Below, in pieces: positions 8,282 to 19,006 of a stretch of 64,000 nucleotides of DNA (within the stretch, counting starts at the first letter, position 1; every line of letters starts with the position of its first letter). The translations under genes were made by a program, and so were the position numbers. The notes under the pieces are model-generated. The model did no database searches. It was not told where the DNA came from and worked only from the letters and a program-made list of their open reading frames with translations. This DNA is from Deltaproteobacteria bacterium (GTDB lineage: Bacteria > Myxococcota_A > Polyangia > Polyangiales > Ga0077539): the NCBI GenBank assembly GCA_016218725.1, contig JACRDB010000169.1, positions 62,001-126,000 on the forward strand. The letters are read 5' to 3'.

Positions 8282-8641
8282 CTATTCGTCGCGACCGCAG
8301 ATGATGACGCGCACCACGCAGGTCCCCGTGCTCGTGGACACCTTGACTCGGATGAAGGCCCCAGGCGTGATGGTGGCTGCCCCCAGCCAGAAATTCGACG
8401 CTGCGCTGATGGACCCGGAGTTGCCGGTCGCGCCCGAGAGGGTCCCAAAGGTGTTGTCAGCCCCATCGTTGGAGTGCTGCAGCTCGGCGCTGACGGTCTG
8501 CGCGCCGCTTACGGAGTCCACGACAATCTGGACCGCGAGCTTGTTGGGTCGCCCCAGCATCTCGTAGAATTGCCCGCTACTGTACACGGCAGTCGTCGTG
8601 ACCGTCTGACTCATGACCTCCTGGATGAACGTGCGCGCCAT
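8282..8641 (-). CDS. Small beta-rich protein, paralogue 1
   Basis: 119 aa, ATG at 8641 preceded by GAGGAGAAGAAGG. Full-length paralogue of the next gene, 30 bp away. It keeps the AELQHS and NSGSISAA motifs and ends VRVIICGRDE. A tandem duplication followed by divergence is the simplest explanation. Domain unknown; a particle or surface structural role is plausible, given the LamG-like protein downstream. Confidence 0.7.
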   Translation of the reverse strand: MARTFIQEVMSQTVTTTAVYSSGQFYEMLGRPNKLAVQIVVDSVSGAQTVSAELQHSNDGADNTFGTLSGATGNSGSISAASNFWLGAATITPGAFIRVKVSTSTGTCVVRVIICGRDE

Positions 8642-8653
8642 ACCTTCTTCTCC

Positions 8654-9019
8654 TCAGACAAGGGTGAGCGGCACCAGGTACAGGGTACCCGTGCCCGCCG
8701 AAAGCTTCGCGACCACATACGGGCGGTCTGTCCGCACCCGGACCCGCTCCACAGAACTACCCGGAAAGATCGCTGTGTTCTGTCCGCTTGTGTCCGGCGT
8801 CGTCGCCGTTGGGCTGCTGCTGGAGGGAGCCGTCCTCAGAACCACGTTCCGGGTGGCATCGAGCCCATCCAGAAAGACCAGATAGATCCCCGGAGTCAAC
8901 TTCCCTGTCGCTGCCGCGGTCGTGCTCAAAGCCAGGGCGAACGCTAGCGCCGTCGCATCGGTCAGGTCGTTGATGCACGCCAGGGCGCTCGCTTCACCGG
9001 ACTCCACACTGACCTCCAA
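8654..9019 (-). CDS. Small beta-rich protein, first gene of the accessory run
   Basis: 121 aa from a TTG at 9019; GTG 9007 is an equally good start, with GGAGG 3 nt before it. The N-terminal half is Ala/Leu-rich and the C-terminal half beta-rich (VRVRTDRPYVVAKL), ending in LVPLTLV. No family recognised. It is 12 bp upstream of paralogue 1 and is the promoter-proximal gene of the run ending at 3657. A promoter should lie in 9020-9281. Confidence 0.55.
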   Translation of the reverse strand: MEVSVESGEASALACINDLTDATALAFALALSTTAAATGKLTPGIYLVFLDGLDATRNVVLRTAPSSSSPTATTPDTSGQNTAIFPGSSVERVRVRTDRPYVVAKLSAGTGTLYLVPLTLV

Positions 9020-9281
9020 GGGCAGGCAAGCTGGGTGCCTCTGGTGCGTGCGCCGTCTGCGGCATCTAGTCCGTCCCGTCGTTTGGGGTGTTTGCAGCAG
9101 GATCAGCTACCCACCGCGGATCTCCCCTCCCGGTAGCAGCTTCCGGGAGGAAGTCAATACCCCCTACAGCATGGTGAGGCCCCGATGATCTCAGAGCGCC
9201 GGCAGGTCCCTCCAACAGTCCCGCAAGGTGGGTCCCGCGGGGGCCAATTCGGGGGGTCTTTGTGGGCTCGCCGCAGGGGGT
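9020..9281. other. Non-coding G-rich leader before repeat B
   Basis: 262 bp without a convincing gene. It should contain the promoter of the minus-strand run starting at 9019. From about 9225 the plus strand has repeated GGGGG and GGGTCCC runs that continue into repeat B. Confidence 0.4.
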
Positions 9282-9538
9282 CCCAGCAGCACCTGTTCAG
9301 GGGGTCGCGGGGGTCCCGATTGGGGGTCCCATCGGCGGTCCATTGACACCCCGCCCCCCTCACCGGCTCTCCGCCAGCGCCGCCCGAGGCCCCGCCGGAG
9401 CCGCCGCGCCGCCTGCCCACGCCCCGGGTGGACCCCACCCGGCTGCGCCTCGCGGACCTCGGCCCAGCCCTCCTCGCCCTCCTGGTGCTCGGCGTGGGCG
9501 TCGGGTGGAGAAAGCGTCAGCCTGTAGGGTGATGTAGG
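9282..9538 (+). repeat. Repeat copy B (257 bp)
   Basis: It runs from cccagcagcacctg to gatgtagg. The last 183 bp (9356-9538) match copy A; the first 74 bp match copy C only and hold several G5 runs. In the frame used by copy A it still encodes the complete metallophosphatase tail ending WRKRQPVG, but that frame is closed by a TGA at 9344, so it is a gene fragment. The 5' end and the reverse complement of the 3' end share an imperfect pattern (CA-CACC-T-CAGG), hinting at terminal inverted repeats. Confidence 0.9.
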
Positions 9539-9559
9539 TTTTTTCTCGGCTATAGAGAT

Positions 9560-9574
9560 GGGGCAAGCTGCCCC
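9560..9574 (-). terminator. Hairpin 3' of the ATPase gene
   Basis: GGGGCA (9560-9565) and TGCCCC (9569-9574) form a perfect 6-bp stem with a 3-nt loop. It lies 30 bp beyond the ATPase stop. There is no T tract on the minus strand, so it is a weak terminator candidate. Confidence 0.3.
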
Positions 9575-9603
9575 GCCTGGTGGGTCCGCCATCGGCGAGA
9601 GCT

Positions 9604-11160
9604 TCACAACCGCACGAGCTTCACCTGTCGTCCGCCCTCCGTCGTGATGTGCTCGCGCTTCAGGCGCTCGGGAAGGGGAGCGACCTTCTTCCTCTGGTCG
9701 AAGAGCAGGAGCCAGCCGCAGCCGACCCCGATGCGTGCGAGGTAGCCATCGAGCTGCGGCAGGCCCTCGATCGTCGGGTCCCTGGTCTTGTCCGACTCGC
9801 GCCAGGTCTTCACCTCGATGCCGAGCTTCTCCCCGCGGTACTCGACGCACAGGTCGAGCCGCTTCGCGCCGATGGCGTACTCGCGATCGATGCGCCCGCC
9901 GCCGTTCACGACCCGCTGCAGGAACGCCATGAGCACGAGGTGCGGCGCGGCCTCGTTGTACGGCGAGCTCCCGAGGAGCGCCTCCCCATGCCGCAGCCAG
10001 AACTCGATGAACGCATCGAGGAGCGCCGCGAAGTCGATACGCCCCTCGGCGTCGAGCCACGTCGGCGCGATCTTCGGCAGCGAGGCTCGCACCATGACCG
10101 TGAGCTGGCGCGCGATGATCTCGCGGTAGATCGGGTTCGCGACCTCGACGCCGCCCTCGGCGGTCTCACGCACGAGTCCGAGGTCGATCACGAACTGGAG
10201 GTCATCGGGCGGCATCGACGAGAGGTTCTCGCCCTGGATCATGGGCTCGATGACGGCGCGCACCCTTGAATCGCGCAGGCGCTCGGCGAGCGAGTCGAGG
10301 TGCGTGTCCTGGCGCTCGACGAGCACGTCCCGCGCGCGCTCGATGTCGGCGACGGTGATCTTCTCCCCGCGGTCGGTCTTGAGCTCCTCGATCGCGACGT
10401 ACGCGAGGGCGTTCACGAGCCAGGGCTGCCCCTGCGTGAACGCGAAGGCCCGCGCACACGCGTCGGGCTCGAACCGCTGCGCTGTCTCGGCCGTGTGTTG
10501 GGCGTAGAGCGCGGCGATCTCCTCCGCCGTGAACTCCCGCATGGTGAGGGAGCGCACCTTGATGTTGAAGGGCGAGGCGGTGTGCAACTCCTCGCCGTCG
10601 CCGACCGCCACCTTGTAGTCGCGCACGTCGCGCAGCCCCACGAGCCCGAGCGCCCAGGGGAACCCCTTCGGTCGGTACTTGTGCCCGGCACGCAGTTGGC
10701 GCAGCACGGAGATGAGCACCTGGTCGCGAAGGGCATCGATCTCGTCGAGGAAGAGGACGAGGGGCCGCGCGGAGGCGCTCGCCCACGCCTCCAAGGCCGC
10801 GCCGATCCGGGCCCCCGGCGCCGCGTCGGGCCACGGTGGGGGCTGGAGCTCCGCGGGGAGCTGGTGCTTCGCGGCGATGCGCCACTCGGCCAGGATGGCG
10901 AGTTCGGCGGCGCCCACGTCCTCGGGGAAGGCCGCCCCCGTCTCCATCGACACGAGGAGGGCGGCGTACCGCCCTTCGGCCGTGAGCGCCTTCGCGAGGG
11001 CGAGCAAGGCCGTCGTCTTGCCCACCTGCCGAGGGGCGTGGAGGACGAAGTACGCCTTCTGGTCCACGAGCCCCCGGACCCCGAGCAGGCGCTGCTCGGG
11101 CGGGAGCATGTAGTGGTCCACGGGGTCGCAGGGACCGGCCGTGTTGAAGTGGCGAGGCAT
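9604..11160 (-). CDS. AAA-like ATPase with C-terminal PD-(D/E)XK-type domain
   Basis: 518 aa from the ATG at 11160; a further in-frame ATG at 11226 only adds a Pro/Ala-rich tail not seen at the start of this family. The N-terminal FNTAGPCDPVDHYM motif is typical of AAA_35-like ATPases. Walker A APRQVGKTT is at 42-50 and Walker B LVLFLDEID at about 134-142; a winged-helix-like segment follows. The last 85 residues have a nuclease-like pattern, Asp in RLDL then GIEVK, as in PD-(D/E)XK folds. Relatives occur as stand-alone accessory or defence-associated genes. It is alone between repeats B and C, and its stop is 65 bp from B. Confidence 0.8.
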   Translation of the reverse strand: MPRHFNTAGPCDPVDHYMLPPEQRLLGVRGLVDQKAYFVLHAPRQVGKTTALLALAKALTAEGRYAALLVSMETGAAFPEDVGAAELAILAEWRIAAKHQLPAELQPPPWPDAAPGARIGAALEAWASASARPLVLFLDEIDALRDQVLISVLRQLRAGHKYRPKGFPWALGLVGLRDVRDYKVAVGDGEELHTASPFNIKVRSLTMREFTAEEIAALYAQHTAETAQRFEPDACARAFAFTQGQPWLVNALAYVAIEELKTDRGEKITVADIERARDVLVERQDTHLDSLAERLRDSRVRAVIEPMIQGENLSSMPPDDLQFVIDLGLVRETAEGGVEVANPIYREIIARQLTVMVRASLPKIAPTWLDAEGRIDFAALLDAFIEFWLRHGEALLGSSPYNEAAPHLVLMAFLQRVVNGGGRIDREYAIGAKRLDLCVEYRGEKLGIEVKTWRESDKTRDPTIEGLPQLDGYLARIGVGCGWLLLFDQRKKVAPLPERLKREHITTEGGRQVKLVRL

Positions 11161-11311
11161 CGCTCGCGCAGCATACCCCGGCGCCTTCTGGGGAGGCGGG
11201 ACTTCCTGGTCCCCCTCGGGATTCATCTCCCGATGGTGGCTCGTAAATCAGGGGTGGGCGACTCCATCTCGTGGTTGCGTGGCTCCCCCGACGCAGGCGA
11301 GGATGGTAACA

Positions 11312-11567
11312 CCCAGCAGCACCTGTTCAGGGGGTCGCCGGGGTCCCGATTGGGGGGTCCCATCGGCCCCATTGACACCCCGCGCCCCTCACCGGCGCTC
11401 CGACCCTGCCGCCCGAGGCCCCGCCGGAGCCGCCGCGCCGCCTGCCCACGCCCCGGGTGGACCCCACCCGGCTGCGCCTCGCGGACCTCGGCCCCGCCCT
11501 CCTCGCCCTCCTGGTGCTCGGCGTGGGCGTCGGGTGGAGAAAGCGTCAGCCTGTAGGGTGATGTAGG
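11312..11567 (+). repeat. Repeat copy C (256 bp)
   Basis: Same boundaries as copy B (cccagcagcacctg to gatgtagg), about 94-97% identical by eye. The differences are clustered around 11395-11410 and in the G-rich part. It lies between the ATPase start (11160) and the RCC1 gene stop (11604). Like B it retains the tail-coding frame but no start of its own, so it is non-coding in practice. The flanking sequences of A, B and C are unrelated to one another. Confidence 0.9.
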
Positions 11568-11603
11568 CTTCTCGCCGCGTGTCAAGATGACGATGGTTCC
11601 AGT

Positions 11604-12836
11604 TTACAATCCCTCTACCGGAATAGGGACGGAGCTCCCTTGCGTCGACGGAGTTCCCAATTTGCCATTGCCGTTGTATCCCCAGCACAGAACCTGACCA
11701 CCTGATCGAAGAGCACAACTGTGCAATGACCCGGCACTGATTTGAACCGCATCAATCAATCCAATGACGGGCGACGGGGTTGTTTGCGGCAGGGTCGTAG
11801 AGGAACCATTACCTAAGACACCCGCGAACGGAGATCCCCAGCATTCAACACCCCCACTGGTTCCTCGGGCGCAGGTGTGGCCCGAGCCGGCACTCAACTC
11901 GGCCACGCCGCGCAAACCCCTGACATTGACTGGCTGTGAGCGTATCATCGTCGTTCCATCGCCCAGTTGCCCGTGAGAATTCAAACCCCAACACATCACC
12001 TCTCCTCGTCTTTGCAGCGAGCACGAGTGCGCTCCGCCAGCCACGATCTGAACGGAGTCCATTTCTCCAACTACCGCGGTAGGCCGTCGGCGTTCCGTTG
12101 TGGTCCCATCACCGACCTGACCATGGTCATTCCGTCCCCAGCACCTCACGGAGCCAGTCGAAGTCCGAGCGCACACATGAGATCCAAAAGCGCTGATGTC
12201 AACCACATCACTCAACTCCTGCACCATGACAGGAACTCTGCGACGAAGAAAGGTTCCATCGCCAATTTCACCCACCGAATTTCTTCCCCAACACCACACT
12301 GAACCAGAAATTACCCAAGCACAGGTGAACCAGGCCGCTGCCTCAACCTGTACAACGTCGTGCAGCCCTTCGACGACGACCGGTATGTCTCGATCGATCG
12401 TGGTGCCATCGCCAAGCTGACCGTCGTCATTTCCGCCCCAACAGACCACTTGCCTGTCCGTACGAATGGCACAGGTGTGATCAATCCCACTACTGACTCT
12501 AACAAGTCGCTCTGGACCAACAACTCTTGTCGGTACCGGACGGTCAATCCAAGTGCCATCACCGAGTTGACCGAAGTTATTCGCCCCCCAGCAGAATACT
12601 TCGCCAGCCCGAGTGAGAGCGCATGTGTGTTGGCGCCCGGCAGAAATCTGCACAATTCTACGACCGTCAACAACCCTCTCCTCAGACGAATCCGTCACTT
12701 CCAGATCCATCATTACGTCCATTGATCCGTCGCCTGTGTCAACCATCGCTGACGAGTCGAAGGCGTAGAAACCCGAGGTGCCGCAGTTCAAGAAAGTCAA
12801 AATAGAAAAGAGAGCGGCATGCCCTCTGGATACCAC
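11604..12836 (-). CDS. RCC1-repeat lipoprotein
   Basis: 410 aa from a GTG at 12836 with GGAAGGG just upstream; GTG 12884 is also open but overlaps the ferritin-like gene. A short signal sequence ends in TFLNC, a probable lipobox, followed by a Ser/Asp-rich linker. From about residue 60 there are seven RCC1-type blades of about 50 residues, each with the pattern HTCA(L), CWG-N--GQLGDGT. They should fold into a beta-propeller. Such secreted propellers are widespread in myxobacteria, with unknown ligands. GC is about 55% by eye, lower than the neighbouring core genes. Its stop is 36 bp from repeat C, and it follows the ferritin-like gene by 41 bp. Confidence 0.88.
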   Translation of the reverse strand: MVSRGHAALFSILTFLNCGTSGFYAFDSSAMVDTGDGSMDVMMDLEVTDSSEERVVDGRRIVQISAGRQHTCALTRAGEVFCWGANNFGQLGDGTWIDRPVPTRVVGPERLVRVSSGIDHTCAIRTDRQVVCWGGNDDGQLGDGTTIDRDIPVVVEGLHDVVQVEAAAWFTCAWVISGSVWCWGRNSVGEIGDGTFLRRRVPVMVQELSDVVDISAFGSHVCARTSTGSVRCWGRNDHGQVGDGTTTERRRPTAVVGEMDSVQIVAGGAHSCSLQRRGEVMCWGLNSHGQLGDGTTMIRSQPVNVRGLRGVAELSAGSGHTCARGTSGGVECWGSPFAGVLGNGSSTTLPQTTPSPVIGLIDAVQISAGSLHSCALRSGGQVLCWGYNGNGKLGTPSTQGSSVPIPVEGL

Positions 12837-12877
12837 TCCAGCCCTTCCAAGGCGGTTGCTACAAGTTACGGGAGCCG

Positions 12878-13534
12878 TCAACACCCGGGCGCGCAGGCGA
12901 TCCCCCGGCGGAGCCTCGCCACCTCCTGGAGCTCCTCGGCCAGCGCGAGCGTGCGCTCCACCGCGGCCCTGGCCAGCGCCTGGTCCTCCGGCGTGACCGC
13001 CAGGCGCAAGAGCAGCCTCCGCCCCAGGGCGTGGTGATGGGCCTCATCGGGCTGCACCACCTCCCGGTACAGGGCCGCGGTCTCCGCGTCGCCGTGGGCC
13101 TCGCAGAAGCCGATGAACACCTCGTTGCGCACCTGGGCCAGCGCCTCCCGGGCGAAGGGCCCCGCGGCGACGCGCTCCACGGTGCTCCGGAGGGCCGCGA
13201 GGTGCGTGTACATGGGGCTGGGGCCCTCGGCCAGGGGGTCCCAGCCGTCGAGGTCCACGCCCAGGGCCCGGAGCCTGGCCTCGATCAAGCGGTAGTGCCG
13301 GGCTTCGTCACCGCACTGCCGGGCCAGCGCGAGCTTGACGTCCAGAGCGCGCTCCGTGGACATCCAGAGGGCGGCCTCCTCGGCGGCCTCCAGCTCGTTG
13401 CGCAGGGCCACCCGCAGGAGCCCTGCCACCGTGAGCCCGTCCGGGGGCGCCGCCCCCGAGCGCTCGCCGATGCGCCGCAAGGCGTCACCGATGTACACAT
13501 CCAGGGCCTCGACGAACGCCTCGGGGGTCTCCAC
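12878..13534 (-). CDS. Ferritin-like domain protein
   Basis: 218 aa, GTG start at 13534. All-helical, with the spaced carboxylate/His motifs of a four-helix-bundle di-iron fold: NELEAAEEA, DEARHYRLIE, NEVFIGFCEAHGD and QPDEAHHHALGRRL. The EARH and EAHH pairs fit iron ligands. Substrate unknown; relatives include oxygenase-like and rubrerythrin-like proteins. Composition is core-like. The gene marks the right-hand border of the accessory region. Confidence 0.75.
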   Translation of the reverse strand: METPEAFVEALDVYIGDALRRIGERSGAAPPDGLTVAGLLRVALRNELEAAEEAALWMSTERALDVKLALARQCGDEARHYRLIEARLRALGVDLDGWDPLAEGPSPMYTHLAALRSTVERVAAGPFAREALAQVRNEVFIGFCEAHGDAETAALYREVVQPDEAHHHALGRRLLLRLAVTPEDQALARAAVERTLALAEELQEVARLRRGIACAPGC

Positions 13535-13604
13535 AACCCCTGACCCTGGCAGTGTCAGGCGCTCACCGCAAGCGCCCGGCGCCGCGCGCCACGATCGAGG
13601 AGGT

Positions 13605-16850
<3,246 letters not shown>

Positions 16851-16971
16851 CCTGGGAGACCTTTCCTTGGGTGGGCCTTCATCCCACGGCGCGGAACCTG
16901 CCAGCCCGCCGCGGGGTCCGCAAGCGTAGACGCCCCCCACCGGGGACGCAATCCGGGCTTTATCCCTGGAG

Positions 16972-16992
16972 AACCCCCGAACCGGCGGGGTT
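16972..16992 (-). terminator. Putative terminator after M50 protease gene
   Basis: AACCCC (16972-16977) pairs with GGGGTT (16987-16992) around a 9-nt loop. It sits 3 bp past the M50 stop and about 120 bp before secA. There is no T tract. Confidence 0.35.
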
Positions 16993-16994
16993 GT

Positions 16995-17615
16995 TCACGA
17001 ATTCTGCGGGCGGAAGCTCTGGAAGGCGCAGAACCCGAAGAGCACCGCGAGGTACACCTGCCCGAAGACCACCCCCGCGGTCAGGGCCACCGCGACCGCA
17101 ACCACGCCGGAGATGGTCCTGGCGAGCTGCCTCCTGCGGGGCCCGAGGGCGTCCTGGAGGACCAGGCCCCCGTCCAGGGGCAGGACCGGCAGGAGGTTCA
17201 TCACCCCCCAGAAGACATTGACCCAGAGGAGGAAGCCCAGCGCCTCGGCCACCAGGGGGTTGGGGTGCCGCGCCACCTGGGCGACCCCATAGGCCCCGAG
17301 GCCCAGGAGGAAGCCCGCCCCGGGGCCCGCCAGGGTCATGGCGATGGACTCCCACCGAGGGAGCACCCGGTCGGGGTACGTGAGCCCCCCGAAGGTGTGC
17401 AGCCGGATGGACGCCCGCGCGCCGAAGTGCCGGGCCACGGAGGCGTGGCCGAGCTCATGCACCAGGATGCTCACGAAGGCCACGGCGACCCAGAGCACCA
17501 GGCTCGGCCCCCGGAGGTTCCCGTTGAGGGCCACCAGGAAGAGCCAGAACCATGGCTCCACCCGCACCGGGAAGGGCCCGAGCCTGAACTTCAGGGTGAA
17601 CGGCAGCTCCTGCAT
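16995..17615 (-). CDS. Site-2 protease family (M50) integral membrane metalloprotease
   Basis: 206 aa with about six hydrophobic segments. The zinc site HELGH is at 53-57, and the second conserved motif NLLPVLPLDGG, supplying the Asp ligand, is at about 140-150. Such short M50B enzymes lack the PDZ domain of RseP and cleave substrates within the membrane. Substrate unknown. Start ATG 17615. It lies upstream of secA in the same direction, with a hairpin between them. Confidence 0.9.
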   Translation of the reverse strand: MQELPFTLKFRLGPFPVRVEPWFWLFLVALNGNLRGPSLVLWVAVAFVSILVHELGHASVARHFGARASIRLHTFGGLTYPDRVLPRWESIAMTLAGPGAGFLLGLGAYGVAQVARHPNPLVAEALGFLLWVNVFWGVMNLLPVLPLDGGLVLQDALGPRRRQLARTISGVVAVAVALTAGVVFGQVYLAVLFGFCAFQSFRPQNS

Positions 17616-17786
17616 ACGGACACTGGTAAGGCCCCCGCGGGGCCCGTGCCAGGGTCAAGACCCTCACGGAGGGCGCTCTGAACACCCTAACTTATTGGAT
17701 TCATTGGAGAATTTATCCACGTTGGTTCCCTCCCGGGGGTTGCCGATTGTTGGCGCGGAGGCGCCGGAGGTGGTTGGCTTCCCTTC

Positions 17787-18206
17787 ATGCGCGCGTGGGG
17801 GATGCTTCTGGTGTTGGCGCTGGGCTGCAAGGCCGCACGGCAGGAGCCACGGTGTGTGCCCGGGCACCTGGAGCCCTGCCCGTGCCCTGGGAGCTTCCTG
17901 GGCATCATGCAGTGCCAGCCGGACGGCACCTACGACATTTGCGCCTGCCCCGACGCGGGCCCCCCGGAGGAGCGCCCCCTCCCGGTGGACACGGCGCCAC
18001 CCGATACAGCGATGGACACGCAGGCGCCGCCGGACACGAGCCCCGACGGGGCCCTGGACGCGAGCAGCGATGGGCCCTCCGAGGGCGGCGCGGACACCAC
18101 GGACGGCGCCACCGAGGACGCCACGGACGGCGCCTCGGGGGAGGTCCCGGATGGGCCCTCGGACGTTGGCGAGGACCTCACGCCCGACGCAACGCCGGAC
18201 GACTGA
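17787..18206 (+). CDS. Small Asp/Thr-rich lipoprotein
   Basis: 139 aa. Signal sequence MRAWGMLLVLALGC with a lipobox at Cys14. Residues 20-55 contain six or seven Cys (disulfide-rich head), followed by a long Asp/Pro/Thr/Gly-rich disordered tail to the end. This layout is typical of myxobacterial lipoproteins, but no domain follows the linker. The last codon is 4 bp from the stop of the convergent gene. Function unknown. Confidence 0.7.
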   Translation: MRAWGMLLVLALGCKAARQEPRCVPGHLEPCPCPGSFLGIMQCQPDGTYDICACPDAGPPEERPLPVDTAPPDTAMDTQAPPDTSPDGALDASSDGPSEGGADTTDGATEDATDGASGEVPDGPSDVGEDLTPDATPDD

Positions 18207-18210
18207 GCGG

Positions 18211-18963
18211 TCACCCGGCCAGGAAGGCCGCGAGGCGGCGGGTGTGGGCCTCGTAGGGCTCGCCCCAGGACAGCGCCAGGACGCGGTCCTGCCAGGCGCT
18301 GCCCCAGCGGGCGCGGCGCTCGGGCGAGAGCGTCGGGGGGAGCGGGTCCGGGGGTTCCTCGCCTCGGGACCAGCACTGTAGGGCCTCCTTGAGGAACCTG
18401 GCGGCGTCCACCGGGCGGCCCGTGGAGGGGTCCCGAGAAAGCGCCCCGAGGCCAGCGTCCACGGCGAGCACCGCGCGGTTTCCGCGCTCCAGGGCGAAGG
18501 AGAAATCGGACACCGAGGCGTCTCGGCCGGAGAACACCAGGAGCGCGTCGGAGGCGTACGCCGTGGCCTGCGAGTAGGCCTCGCGGGTGGGGAGGACGAG
18601 CCTCGGGACGGCCTCCCAGCGGGCGCGCAGGTGGGGGTCCCGGAGCGCGTTGGGCCTCGCGGCACCAAGGAACTCCCGGGCGGTGACGTGGAGGAGCGGG
18701 ACCCCGAGGGCGAGGGCCACCTCGGAGGTCACCCGGTCGATGCTGCCCGCGCGGGTGGTGGGGCTGGTCACGAAGCCCAGCGCCTCCGGGGACGCCTTCG
18801 CCACGAGCGCGGTCAGGAGCGCCGCGACCCTCCGGGGGTGCTCGCGGTCCAGGGAGACGGTGTAGCCCGCGGTGGCGACGCGCAGGCGCCCCGCGCCGAA
18901 GTGCGCCCGGGACGCCTCGGCCACGCCGTCGAGGGCTGCGACGCTCACCTCGGGGGTCTTCAC
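18211..18963 (-). CDS. Hypothetical protein, possible Rossmann-like nucleotide-binding fold
   Basis: 250 aa from a GTG at 18963. Alternating beta/alpha pattern: RVATAGYTVSL, ALGFVTSPTTRAGSIDRVTSEVA, VPLLHVTAREF, then DALLVFSGRDASVSDF and NRAVLAVDAG. The layout resembles SLOG/lysine-decarboxylase-like Rossmann proteins, where a Gly/Ser-rich segment binds a nucleotide. The GG-x-GT-x-xE signature is missing, so the family remains uncertain. No signal peptide. Convergent with the small lipoprotein gene. Confidence 0.6.
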   Translation of the reverse strand: MKTPEVSVAALDGVAEASRAHFGAGRLRVATAGYTVSLDREHPRRVAALLTALVAKASPEALGFVTSPTTRAGSIDRVTSEVALALGVPLLHVTAREFLGAARPNALRDPHLRARWEAVPRLVLPTREAYSQATAYASDALLVFSGRDASVSDFSFALERGNRAVLAVDAGLGALSRDPSTGRPVDAARFLKEALQCWSRGEEPPDPLPPTLSPERRARWGSAWQDRVLALSWGEPYEAHTRRLAAFLAG

Positions 18964-19006
18964 CGCCCCTCACTCTGGCAGCCCCATGGGGCCCGCAGCA
19001 AGCGCC

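Noticed and set aside
3410..11567. Classic integron attC sites
   Set aside because: The repeat has no recognised attC hairpin core and no integrase is in the window; only the general cassette-like layout is similar.
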